Assembly (NCBI GenBank): GCA_041946865.1
Contig: JBHGBF010000114.1
Location: 1-16,406 of the forward strand
DNA: 16,406 nucleotides
Direction of reading: 5' to 3'
DNA from: RPQK01 sp041946865
Lineage (GTDB): Bacteria > Acidobacteriota > UBA6911 > RPQK01
Shown here: in pieces, positions 1 to 6,806 of the stretch
How positions within the stretch are numbered: the stretch's first letter is position 1
How the letters are laid out: each line of letters starts with the position of its first letter
The notes under the pieces: generated by a model
What the model was told of the DNA's origin: nothing
The model's input: the letters and a program-made list of their open reading frames with translations, nothing else
The model's database searches: none
Program-made: the position numbers and the translations under genes

Positions 1-75
1 CCGACGCGCTGCCCGTCCGCCGACGGTCCGCAAAAAGCGCTGTGCTTGCGGGTCTGTGGCGCTTTCGGAGCTTGG
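1..75. repeat. REP-like palindromic repeat, partial copy at window edge
   Basis: Bases 1-10 are identical to 6398-6407. Bases 28-56 match 6408-6437 at about 26 of 30 positions with one gap. The block between (11-27) is an insertion relative to the other copy and forms a small hairpin of its own, CCGTC (13-17) with GACGG (22-26). A second stem pairs AAAGCGC (34-40) with GCGCTTT (59-65). The copy may continue beyond the left edge. It lies downstream of the 3' end of the minus-strand transposase remnant at 136-613, which is where REP elements are often found relative to their transposases. Confidence 0.6.
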
Positions 76-135
76 CCGTACGAAGACTGAGGGGGGTTAC
101 CGTTACAGCGAGAAGGCTCGTGACTGGGGCCGTGT

Positions 136-613
136 CTAAAGAAAGAATTTAGTTTTCGAGAGGGGTAATGCCGAGGACTTCTTTCGGTGACTGCCGGCAA
201 TTGGACGGCTCAAGGAAGGTGCTCGTTCAAGTTCCAGCCTCTCTCGGCGCAGCCAGTCATGCGGATGCACGGCTATCGGCCGGTTGCCTTCTCGCCTCTG
301 CTCCAATCGCAGCCTGATCGTCTCAAGCCCCGAAGCAAGCTGACTGTCAGTGGACCCTGCCAGCTCGATCCCGCCGCACTATCTGACTCACGGTGCCAGG
401 GGTACGCCGGATGATCTCTGCAATTTCGACTCCCTTCCGCCAAGTGTACTTCCAGAGGACGAAAGCGAAGAGTTGATTGCGGCGGTTTTCGGAGAGGCCC
501 GAAAACGACGAGCGCACGAGGTCTGGAATGAGACCGATGTCCGGAGAACAGCTCCAACGATCCAGTGCTGGGATCCAACGAGCGCGAATGAAGATGATCG
601 CAGAGGCTCCCAA
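136..613 (-). pseudogene. Degraded C-terminal part of a REP-associated (IS200/RAYT-like) transposase
   Basis: Two overlapping minus-strand frames together read like the C-terminus of REP-associated tyrosine transposases. In these a DnaA-like helix-turn-helix follows the catalytic domain. The first frame (stop at 347-349) contains KYTWRKGVEIAEIIRR followed by TPGTVSQIVRR, the typical 'REIGEIFG-x-xYSAVSQ' type of recognition helix. Near base 373 the reading shifts into a second frame that runs GIELAGSTDSQLASGLETI and then a charged tail to a TAG at 136-138. One extra base at the shift would explain it. The HUH and tyrosine catalytic part is absent: the sequence upstream runs into the end of tsaE without any HxH motif. 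I see a truncated, frameshifted relic, probably not expressed. The family assignment rests on the HTH pattern alone. An assembly error could mimic the frameshift but not the missing N-terminus. Confidence 0.45.
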
Positions 614-763
614 GCCGCGCTGGGCCAGATAAAGGCGCCGGGCGGAGCGGGGTTCGGGGAGGGCCGCGACCTTGGTTGAAGAAAATCTTCACGATCTGTG
701 CTGAAGAAGGTGGGGCGGTCGATCTTTTTCCCTTTGGTGCCCTCCTGTGATTGTCAGTACTGT

Positions 764-1222
764 TCAGGAATTACCTGGGACCTGATCCCCGCCGGTCTTT
801 GGCGAATCAATTATCAGGCGACGCCTGCCGGAGGAAGCGTCAATTTCGATCCGCACGGTGTGCGCCTCGGGGATAGGAAACGCGAGCTTCTCCGCCCATT
901 CGACAATGACGATTGCCTCTGAAGCCAGGATCTCCTCGAATCCTATGGACTGAAGGTCTCGCGAGCTGCTGAGCCGGTAAAGATCAACGTGCAGAACCTG
1001 TCCGGCGGGCGTATCGTAGACATTCACGAGGGAGAAGGATGGGCTGCGGACTACTTCGTCGCCGCTTGCGCCCAGGGCTGTCACGATTCCCTTGGTGAAA
1101 ACCGTTTTTCCTGCGCCCAGTTCGCCGGTAAGGAGAACGATCGCCGGGGGGCGGAGTTGCGACCCGAACCGGTGCCCGATTTGAAAGGTCGCTTCGGGGC
1201 TGTTTGAGTTGTATACGGGCAT
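764..1222 (-). CDS. tsaE: tRNA threonylcarbamoyladenosine biosynthesis ATPase TsaE
   Basis: A 152-residue protein of normal family length. TsaE is the P-loop ATPase that works with TsaB and TsaD in the cytoplasm to attach threonylcarbamoyl to A37 of ANN-decoding tRNAs. Visible motifs are the Walker A GELGAGKT (residues 33-40), the conserved RSPSFSLVNVYD stretch (59-70), HVDLYRL (78-84), GFEEIL (94-99) and VEWAEKL (107-113), in the order expected for the family. The frame stays open far upstream into the antisense of nnr, but family alignment begins at MPVYNSNS, so I place the start at 1222. No strong Shine-Dalgarno precedes it; GGCGAA lies a few bases upstream. It sits 86 nt downstream of nnr on the same strand, a common pairing, and the two are probably cotranscribed. 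Confidence 0.93.
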   Translation of the reverse strand: MPVYNSNSPEATFQIGHRFGSQLRPPAIVLLTGELGAGKTVFTKGIVTALGASGDEVVRSPSFSLVNVYDTPAGQVLHVDLYRLSSSRDLQSIGFEEILASEAIVIVEWAEKLAFPIPEAHTVRIEIDASSGRRRLIIDSPKTGGDQVPGNS

Positions 1223-1308
1223 GATATTTCGCCGCGAAAGAAAGGGACGACACGGACGAAGCGGGGTACCTTCCAGCTCGCACACCCTGATGCCGCCGGC
1301 TTCGTCCC

Positions 1309-2886
1309 TTAGAGATCCAGCTGTCGATACGCCGCACCGAGGTGCTCGACAATATCGCCGGCGGTCAGCGCCTCCTTCCCTTTGGCCGCAGCGGCGAGGT
1401 CTCCGGCGAGCGAGTGCAGGTAGACGCCGAAGATCACAGCTCTGGTCACCTGCTCGGGGCTCGTCATTTTTTGAGCCGCGCAGAAGCCCAGGAGCGAGGT
1501 CAGCACTCCGGTGAGGACGTCCCCGGTACCGCCGGTCGCCATACCCTGATTGCCGCGCGGGCAAACGTGCACCTGCCCATCCGGGGCGGCGATCAGAGTG
1601 CGGAATCCCTTCAGCACGACCCACAGCCGTCGCTCTTCGGCGAATCTGCTGGCAGCCGAGGGCCCGTCAGCCAGGATCTCGCGCGCAGTCCGGCCGCACA
1701 GCCGCGAGAACTCGCCGGGGTGGGGCGTGAGGATCAGCGGCTGATCGTGGTCGTTCCGAATCAGATCCGGCTGGTCCTCGAAGGCGTTCAGCCCGTCCGC
1801 ATCAAGGACCAGAGGGACAGGGCACTTGGTGACCAGTTGGCGAACAAACCAGACCGACTGGGAGTTCCTGGAAAGGCCGGGGCCAAGGCCGGCTGCGTCC
1901 TTGCCTTTCAGAATGGCGAGGGCCTGATCGAGCGCCGCTTCGGCGACACTCCCCTCTTCGGTTGACGCCAGTCCCTCCGTCATGACTTCCGGCTGGCCTG
2001 CGGCCACGACCGGTTGTACGGCCTGAGGGACAGCGGCGGTGACCAGTCCCGCCCCCGTCCTCAGCGCTGCCCGAGCGCAAAGCACGGCAGCGCCCGATTT
2101 CCCGCAGCTGCCCGCCATGATCACAACGTGTCCGAAATCGCCCTTGTGTGAGGCGATCCTTCTCGGAAGCCGATATCGGGCAACGTCCCGTTCCTCGACG
2201 AGGTTCAGCCGCAGATTCGGATCCTCAAGAAGCTGCGGCGGGCTGCCGATGGGGACAACCACCAGCTCTCCGATGGATTCCTGGTCCTGATTGAGGATGT
2301 GCGCGAGCTTGGGGGTGGTGAAGGTGACGGTTAGATGGGCGTGAACACAGGGAGGACCGCCGACGGCCGAGTCCGACGACATGCCGGACGGGATGTCCAC
2401 CGCCAGGACAAAAGCCCCCGACTGATTGATGTCTTCGGCCGCCTGGCGGTAGAGACCCTCGAGCGGTTTCGCCAGGCCCGTGCCCAGCAGCGCGTCCACG
2501 ACCACGTCATAGCTTCTGAGCCTCGCAGCAAACCGTTTCCAGTCCTGATCGCTGGTGATTTCTTTGATCGGCCAGTTCGACTTCTGCAGGATCTCGAGCT
2601 GCGTGCGAGCGTCCCCGCTTACCTGGGAAGGATCGGCCAGCAGAACCACGTCAGGCGCCAGGCCCCGGAGCACAAGGTGCCGGGCCAGAACCATGCCGTC
2701 TCCGCCATTGTTTCCCTTTCCACAGAGGATAGCGATCTTTGCACTTTCGAGTTTCTGGAAACGTCGCGCCAGCTCGAGGTAAAGGTTGAGGCCGGCGTTT
2801 TCCATGAGTACGAGGCTCGGCACCCCGTATTTTTCGGTGCTCAACCGGTCGATTTCGCGCATCTGCTCGGCGGTCAAGATTTTCAT
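1309..2886 (-). CDS. nnr: Bifunctional NAD(P)H-hydrate epimerase / ADP-dependent dehydratase
   Basis: A 525-residue fusion of the two NAD(P)HX repair activities, the usual bacterial arrangement. The N-terminal YjeF_N epimerase domain (about 1-220) shows LCGKGNNGGDGMVLARHL (54-71), DALLGTGL (131-138), VDIPSG (163-168) and the TFTTPK stretch (188-193). The C-terminal ribokinase-like dehydratase domain (about 235-525) shows HKGDFGHVVIMAGS (247-260), LDADGLN (361-367), LTPHPGEFSRLCG (386-398), VLKG (424-427) and the catalytic GNQGMATGGTGDVLTG (445-460). Together they repair hydrated NADH and NADPH in the cytoplasm. I chose MKILTAEQMREIDR as the start because the family begins there and a GGGGG stretch lies about 4 bases upstream. 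An in-frame ATG at 2916 would add ten unalignable residues. tsaE follows in the same direction. Confidence 0.95.
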   Translation of the reverse strand: MKILTAEQMREIDRLSTEKYGVPSLVLMENAGLNLYLELARRFQKLESAKIAILCGKGNNGGDGMVLARHLVLRGLAPDVVLLADPSQVSGDARTQLEILQKSNWPIKEITSDQDWKRFAARLRSYDVVVDALLGTGLAKPLEGLYRQAAEDINQSGAFVLAVDIPSGMSSDSAVGGPPCVHAHLTVTFTTPKLAHILNQDQESIGELVVVPIGSPPQLLEDPNLRLNLVEERDVARYRLPRRIASHKGDFGHVVIMAGSCGKSGAAVLCARAALRTGAGLVTAAVPQAVQPVVAAGQPEVMTEGLASTEEGSVAEAALDQALAILKGKDAAGLGPGLSRNSQSVWFVRQLVTKCPVPLVLDADGLNAFEDQPDLIRNDHDQPLILTPHPGEFSRLCGRTAREILADGPSAASRFAEERRLWVVLKGFRTLIAAPDGQVHVCPRGNQGMATGGTGDVLTGVLTSLLGFCAAQKMTSPEQVTRAVIFGVYLHSLAGDLAAAAKGKEALTAGDIVEHLGAAYRQLDL

Positions 2887-2933
2887 GGTGCCCCCAACCC
2901 CTGGGAGCGCAGCCATCCGGCCTGCACCGGGCC

Positions 2934-2950
2934 GCAGGCGTCCTGCCGGC
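2934..2950. repeat. Short G/C palindrome related to 15386-15401
   Basis: GCAGG (2934-2938) pairs with CCTGC (2942-2946) around CGT. Read on the minus strand it is GCAGGACGCCTGC, which differs by one base from GCAGGATGCCTGC at 15389-15401. It lies in the 5' leader of nnr, between that gene and the divergent M48 protease gene. Confidence 0.35.
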
Positions 2951-3089
2951 GTGTGGCGTCACCATCGGCGCGTGGCGCAGGCAGGACAAGCCCAGTCAGG
3001 ATGCAGGCCGCCCCAGGGTCATGAATCCGCATTTGATACTTCTTTCCAACGGATGCATCTAGAATTTTGAAAAATACCAGACATTGAAC

Positions 3090-3118
3090 CTGAAAGAAAG
3101 GAACCGCCGTCTTATAAT
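3090..3118 (+). promoter_or_regulatory. Candidate sigma-70 promoter of the M48 protease gene
   Basis: A perfect TATAAT at 3113-3118 has CTGAAA (4 of 6 to TTGACA) at 3090-3095, a 17-base spacer. A start point near 3125 would leave a leader of about 15 nt with GGAGG (3131-3135) ahead of the ATG at 3140. The in-frame ATG at 3119 would fall at the end of the -10 element, which argues against it as the start. Confidence 0.5.
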
Positions 3119-3139
3119 GTGTGCAGGCATGGAGGTTGT

Positions 3140-4207
3140 ATGATTAAGAACAACAATTTGTCCAGATTGATCGCGATGGCGCTTGTCGTCATGCTGTTCA
3201 TGACTCCGGTCGGCTTTGCAGACCGGAGGCACGGAGACGTCGAGAAGATTGGAAATCGCGACATCAACGGACGCATAGCCGGCATTTTCCCGAATTTCGT
3301 CTCCCTGGAGAAGGAGATCCAGATCGGCGCGCAGTATGCCGAGATGTTTGAACAAACGGCGAGACTGGTCGAAGACCCGGTCGTGGTCGAGTACGTGGAC
3401 CGTGTCGGCCAGAGCATCGTGAAACATTCGGACGCCAAAGTCCCCTTTGTCATTAAGGTGGTCGACACGGACGAGGTGAATGCGTTCGCCCTTCCGGGCG
3501 GCTACTTCTACGTGAACAAGGGACTTTTGCTCGAAGCTGAAAACGAATCGGAGCTGGCCGGCGTCATGGCGCACGAAATTGCCCACGTGACTGCCCGCCA
3601 CGCGACGGAACGGATGACCAAAGCCCAGCTGATGCAGTTCGGCGCGCTGCCGCTGCTCTTTGTCGGCGGCTACTGGACGCAGATGGCCATGCAAAATGGT
3701 CTGGGAATGGGCCTGTCTCTGGCAGTGTTGGGGATAACCAGGAAGTCAGAATCCGAGGCCGACCAGTTAGGAACTCAGTACGCCTGGAACACCGGTTATG
3801 ACCCGAACGGCTTCATCACCTTCTTTGAGAAATTGCAGGCCAAGGAGAAGAACAAGCCGGGTACCTTCGCCAGCTTCATGCGCACGCATCCGTCGCTTGA
3901 GAATCGTATCGAGTTGGTGCAGAAGGAAATGTCACTGCTTCCGCCCAAAGACGAGTACCTCGTCACCACGTCGGAATTCGATCGGGTTAAGGGCCGTCTG
4001 ATTCAGATCGACAGCAAGCAAGTGCTGGCCGGCAGCGGCGCCGCCACCGGTGGCGCCAAGCGTCCGACGCTGAAACGGAAGACGAATACGGATCGGACCG
4101 AGTCCGATAAGCCCACGCTGAAGAGAGACGGGTCTCCGACTAACCGGCCGACCCTGAAGCGTGACTCCGACCCGGATCCGGATGATCCGGACAAGGAGCA
4201 GCCGTAG
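3140..4207 (+). CDS. Secreted/periplasmic M48-family zinc metalloprotease
   Basis: A 355-residue protein with a signal peptide: NNNLSR, a hydrophobic stretch at about 10-25, and probable cleavage after VGFA at 27. The M48 catalytic site is complete: HEIAH at 145-149 (zinc-binding H145 and H149, catalytic E146) and the downstream ESEAD at 204-208 supplying the third zinc ligand (E204) and D208. ADQLG, GYDPNGF and the FMRTHPSLENRI segment are typical of BepA/LoiP-like periplasmic members, which degrade or chaperone misassembled outer-membrane proteins. No TPR domain follows, so it is not full BepA. The C-terminus (about 300-355) is a low-complexity charged tail with three PTLKR units (309-313, 325-329, 337-341) and an acidic DPDPDDPDKEQP end. 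The start is chosen from GGAGG four bases upstream. Its own terminator follows, so it appears monocistronic. Confidence 0.9.
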   Translation: MIKNNNLSRLIAMALVVMLFMTPVGFADRRHGDVEKIGNRDINGRIAGIFPNFVSLEKEIQIGAQYAEMFEQTARLVEDPVVVEYVDRVGQSIVKHSDAKVPFVIKVVDTDEVNAFALPGGYFYVNKGLLLEAENESELAGVMAHEIAHVTARHATERMTKAQLMQFGALPLLFVGGYWTQMAMQNGLGMGLSLAVLGITRKSESEADQLGTQYAWNTGYDPNGFITFFEKLQAKEKNKPGTFASFMRTHPSLENRIELVQKEMSLLPPKDEYLVTTSEFDRVKGRLIQIDSKQVLAGSGAATGGAKRPTLKRKTNTDRTESDKPTLKRDGSPTNRPTLKRDSDPDPDDPDKEQP

Positions 4208-4234
4208 TCGTTATCTTGCCTCCTGCCTCTGTGG

Positions 4235-4278
4235 AGCCCGCGGGTTTTCGTGACGCTGCGAAAATCCGCGGGCTTTTT
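4235..4278 (+). terminator. Rho-independent terminator after the M48 protease gene
   Basis: A 16-bp stem (4235-4250 with 4259-4274, one G-T wobble) with an 8-nt loop is followed by four more T residues. It lies 28 bases after the stop codon. Confidence 0.93.
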
Positions 4279-4281
4279 CAT

Positions 4282-4299
4282 TTGCAAATCACTTGCAAA
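4282..4299. repeat. Tandem TTGCAAA direct repeat upstream of the TolC-like gene
   Basis: TTGCAAA occurs at 4282-4288 and 4293-4299, eleven bases apart start to start, about one helical turn. It lies between the preceding terminator and the TolC-like start at 4395. It could be a regulator site, but nothing shows that directly. Confidence 0.3.
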
Positions 4300-4394
4300 A
4301 ATCCCCCCCGGTTGAAACAATTCGCGCGCCATTTTCGTACACCTCGGCAATGGAGATTTCTCGAAGGCATCTGACGATACGACTTGGAGAAGCT

Positions 4395-6140
4395 ATGAGA
4401 ACGTTATGTTTGTCTTTAGGGGTGGTTTTGTTGTTGATCTGTCCTGGTCCTGTTATCGCCCAGGAAGCTTCCCAGGCGCAGCAGGCGCCGGCTACCCCGG
4501 CGGTACAACCGGCTGCGCCGGCACAAACCGAAGAAGTGAAAGTTCCGGAGTCTTATGTCGCGCGCACGAAGAAGGCGGGGGCCGTGCTCGAACTGAGCAT
4601 GAAAGATGCGATCCGGCTGGCCCTCACCAATAACCTGGATATTGCGATCGAGGACTTCAATGAGGATCTTAACCGGCAGAAGGTCATCTCCAACCGCGGT
4701 TTCTACGATCCGAAGCTGAACTTTACAATCGGGTATGGTGCGACGGAATCGCCGGCTACGACAATTCTCGATGCCGGCCAGGGCGTACCGATCAGTACTT
4801 CCAATACGTTCACGTTGAACTCGAGTATCAGTCAGAACGTGCCTCTGGGCGGTGCTTTGGTCGTGTCTTTCAACAACCAACGGTCGTATAGAAACAACGT
4901 TTTCTCCACGATCAACCCGAATTTCGGGTCCGGTTTTCGCCTTGAGTTCACTCAGCCTCTCTGGCGCGGTTTTCGGGAGACTGCCACAGAACATCAACTG
5001 AAACTGGTCAACCTCGATAGCAAGATCAGCGATACCCAGTTCCAGGATACAGTGTCGAGAATCGTGCAACAGGTTCAGAACCAATACTGGGATCTGGTTT
5101 TCGCCATTGAGAATCACGAGACGGGTCGCCAGTCCATGGAGCTGGCCATCATCCAGCACAAGAACAACCAGAAACGCGTTGAGATCGGCGTGATGGCGCC
5201 CATAGAGATCACAAAGTCGCGGGCAGAAGTCGCACGTCGCGAGCAGCAGATGATCCAATCCGAGGTCCGTATCATCGAGGCCCAGAACGGTCTCAAGCGT
5301 CTCCTGGCACCCGATCCCAAGGCGACGATATGGGGCCTAAACGTCTTGCCGACCGATAGACCCACGGAGCGGCAGGTAGCATTGACCATGGATGAGGCCA
5401 TCAATCGCGCGCTTGAGCGGCGACCGGAACTGGAACAGATTCGCCTCGAGATGCAGAAAAACGAAGTTGACCGCAAGTTCGCCAAGAATACGAGCAGGCC
5501 CGAATTCAGACTGCGGGCGAATATGACTTCGAATGCGACGGCGGGAAAGGCGCTCACCCGGGACCGCGTTGACATGGATGGAGACGGGTTTCCGGAGACG
5601 CCCGTCGGACCTTATTACGAAGATTTGAACAACCCTTTCCGCGGGAACTTCGGCAAGTCGATGACCTCCGCATTCAAGTTCGACTACGTGAATTACGGAG
5701 TCTACCTTGACGTGGAAATGCCTCTGTGGCGGGACCGGACTAACGAAGCAGCCCTTGCGCAACTTGCCATCAACGAGCGCCGACTGAACAGCCAGATGAA
5801 GAATCAGCAACAACTGGTGATGGTTGATGTTCGAAACGCTTACCAGGGCATGCAGACCCAGAAGAAGGCTCTTGAAGCTGCGCAGGTCTCGCGTCAACTT
5901 GCCGAAGAGCAGCTCGCGGGTGAGAACAAGCGTTTCGAGGCCGGGCTGTCAACCAATTTCGAAGTTCTCACGTATCAGAATCAGCTCGCCGACGCGCGGG
6001 TGCAGGAAATTCAGGCGCTGATCAACCTTGAAAAGGCCATCACCGCCTTGCAGCGGTCCATGTACACCATCATCGACGACCAGGACATCGTCCTGGCCAA
6101 AGGCCAGAACGGCGGGCAGCCGGCGACGGCCCCCAAGTAA
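4395..6140 (+). CDS. TolC-family outer membrane efflux/secretion channel
   Basis: A 581-residue protein with a signal peptide (MRTLCLSLGVVLLLICPGPV, likely cleaved after IA at 22) and a Gln/Ala/Pro-rich linker (about 23-50). Two outer-membrane-efflux repeats follow. The first opens with LSMKDAIRLALTNNLDI (67-83), the second with LTMDEAINRALERRPEL (330-346). Each has long helical stretches, and the beta-barrel-like Q(N/P)(V/L) strands include FTQPLWRGFR (185-194) and EMPLWRDRTN (441-450). TolC-like trimers form the exit duct for RND, ABC or type I systems, but no membrane-fusion or pump gene is adjacent. The second half holds DMDGDGFPE (393-401), resembling a Ca-binding loop. The start is supported by GGAGA at 4386-4390, four bases before ATG; the open frame extends upstream to 4293 without a better signal. 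Confidence 0.92.
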   Translation: MRTLCLSLGVVLLLICPGPVIAQEASQAQQAPATPAVQPAAPAQTEEVKVPESYVARTKKAGAVLELSMKDAIRLALTNNLDIAIEDFNEDLNRQKVISNRGFYDPKLNFTIGYGATESPATTILDAGQGVPISTSNTFTLNSSISQNVPLGGALVVSFNNQRSYRNNVFSTINPNFGSGFRLEFTQPLWRGFRETATEHQLKLVNLDSKISDTQFQDTVSRIVQQVQNQYWDLVFAIENHETGRQSMELAIIQHKNNQKRVEIGVMAPIEITKSRAEVARREQQMIQSEVRIIEAQNGLKRLLAPDPKATIWGLNVLPTDRPTERQVALTMDEAINRALERRPELEQIRLEMQKNEVDRKFAKNTSRPEFRLRANMTSNATAGKALTRDRVDMDGDGFPETPVGPYYEDLNNPFRGNFGKSMTSAFKFDYVNYGVYLDVEMPLWRDRTNEAALAQLAINERRLNSQMKNQQQLVMVDVRNAYQGMQTQKKALEAAQVSRQLAEEQLAGENKRFEAGLSTNFEVLTYQNQLADARVQEIQALINLEKAITALQRSMYTIIDDQDIVLAKGQNGGQPATAPK

Positions 6141-6158
6141 TCGAATCCCCTCTCCTCA

Positions 6159-6188
6159 CCCCAGGGCGCCGCTCCCGACGCCCTGGGG
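6159..6188 (+). terminator. Terminator-like hairpin after the TolC-family gene
   Basis: A perfect 10-bp stem, CCCCAGGGCG (6159-6168) with CGCCCTGGGG (6179-6188) around a 10-nt loop, begins 19 bases after the stop codon. The following bases are ATCTCTCCC rather than a T-run, so it may act as an mRNA 3'-end stabiliser or a weak terminator. Confidence 0.55.
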
Positions 6189-6287
6189 ATCTCTCCCAGA
6201 GTGCCGCAGTTTCGACATGGTCGAGCTGGCGAGATTGATAGACCGTGCGATCCTGGACGAGGCCCGCGACCAGGCGGCGCAGCGGTA

Positions 6288-6314
6288 AGCGCCGCACGCG
6301 AGGCGCTTTTTTTT
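6288..6314 (+). terminator. Possible second terminator within the intergenic region
   Basis: AGCGCC (6288-6293) pairs with GGCGCT (6302-6307) around an 8-nt loop, and the T-run spans 6307-6314. GCGCCGC (6289-6295) can alternatively pair with GCGGCGC (6274-6280). It has classical terminator form, but no supported gene lies just upstream apart from the TolC-like gene 150 bases away. Confidence 0.45.
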
Positions 6315-6315
6315 G

Positions 6316-6437
6316 CAGAGCCGCAAGCGCAGCGCTTTCCAGCGGAGCGCGGCGGATGCGAACCGGTTGCAGATCGAATGGTGGAACCGGTTCGCACCCG
6401 ACGCGCTCCGCAAAAAAACGCTGCGCTTGCGGCTCTG
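6316..6437. repeat. Large imperfect palindrome (53-nt arms), REP/MITE-like
   Basis: The left arm 6316-6368 and right arm 6385-6437 are inverted repeats matching at 47 of 53 positions, separated by a 16-nt spacer. The outer 19 bases (cagagccgcaagcgcagcg) are identical in both arms, as are the inner AACCGGTT and a central GCGGAGCGC. The right arm is related to 1-56 at the window edge. No reading frame here has coding character. This is the layout of a REP pair or a small non-autonomous element mobilised by a REP-associated transposase. Confidence 0.85.
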
Positions 6438-6441
6438 TTTC

Positions 6442-6463
6442 AAACGCTGCGGTTGCGGCTCTG
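6442..6463 (+). repeat. Direct partial repeat of the palindrome's right arm
   Basis: The 22 bases 6442-6463 repeat 6416-6437 with one difference (C to G), directly after the right arm. This suggests local duplication at the outer tip of the element. Confidence 0.75.
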
Positions 6464-6634
6464 AAGACGCGTGTGCAGCTCTGTTCGCTTTCGCAGTCAG
6501 GCCCGCACTCCTATAGGTGCTTGTTTGCGCGATATCACCCCATGGGGGAGTTCTCACCCACTCCAGTCAGTCCAACGACCAACGTGAGCGAGGAGGAATC
6601 CAAGTCTGCCGGGAATCGACGGCGCTCCCACATC

Positions 6635-6650
6635 AGGCACAGCGGTTGCT
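6635..6650 (+). promoter_or_regulatory. Candidate sigma-54 (-24/-12) promoter of nifJ
   Basis: AGGCAC-N5-TTGCT matches the TGGCAC-N5-TTGCW consensus at 10 of 11 defined positions with exact spacing, keeping the invariant GG (6636-6637) and GC (6648-6649). Transcription would start near 6661, leaving a leader of about 145 nt before the nifJ ATG. CCCCATGGGG at 6538-6547, about 120 bases upstream of that start, is in the range used by enhancer-binding proteins. A sigma-54-type activator is encoded at 13102-14511. The match is visible; the regulation is inferred. Confidence 0.5.
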
Positions 6651-6721
6651 AAAGACTTCGTCGAATCGTCCGGGGAGGAGGTCTATCGTCGAGGCGATTC
6701 CTGAGGCATAATATTCAGCTT

Positions 6722-6744
6722 GCCAACCGGAGCCCGAGGTTGGC
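6722..6744 (+). promoter_or_regulatory. Leader hairpin upstream of nifJ
   Basis: GCCAACC (6722-6728) pairs perfectly with GGTTGGC (6738-6744) around a 9-nt loop, 62 bases before the nifJ start. No T-run follows, so it is not a simple terminator. It may affect mRNA stability. Confidence 0.3.
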
Positions 6745-6806
6745 CGCGATAATTCATTCAGGCAGGCGGTGGTTGCGGGCCGAAAAAATCTCTAACGGGG
6801 AACGGT

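Larger units (their letters stand above)
6141..6806. other. 666-base gene-free intergenic region
   Basis: Between the TolC-like stop and nifJ I find no supported gene. In order it holds a 10-bp terminator-like hairpin (6159-6188), a second terminator-like stem with T8 (6288-6314), the 53-nt-arm palindrome (6316-6437) and its tandem tip (6442-6463). The nifJ control region follows: a CCCCATGGGG palindrome (6538-6547), a sigma-54-like site (6635-6650), a GAATCG/CGATTC inverted pair (6663-6668 and 6695-6700) and a 7-bp leader hairpin (6722-6744). Confidence 0.7.

Noticed and set aside
1223..1624. Upstream in-frame extension of tsaE
   Set aside because: It overlaps nnr in antisense, is Arg-rich and does not align with TsaE.
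2335..3024. Plus-strand frame opposite nnr
   Set aside because: It is a shadow frame without motifs or a ribosome site. The opposite strand encodes clear YjeF motifs.
6217..6288. A 23-codon frame (MVELARLIDRAILDEARDQA...) after the TolC-like gene, ending just before a terminator-like stem
   Set aside because: It has no ribosome binding site and no recognised family, and lies in a repeat-rich gap. The amphipathic composition could be a gene remnant, but support is too thin for a call.
1..6463. CRISPR array based on the repeated GC-rich blocks
   Set aside because: There are only two or three copies, no regular spacers and no cas genes. The structure is that of inverted repeats.
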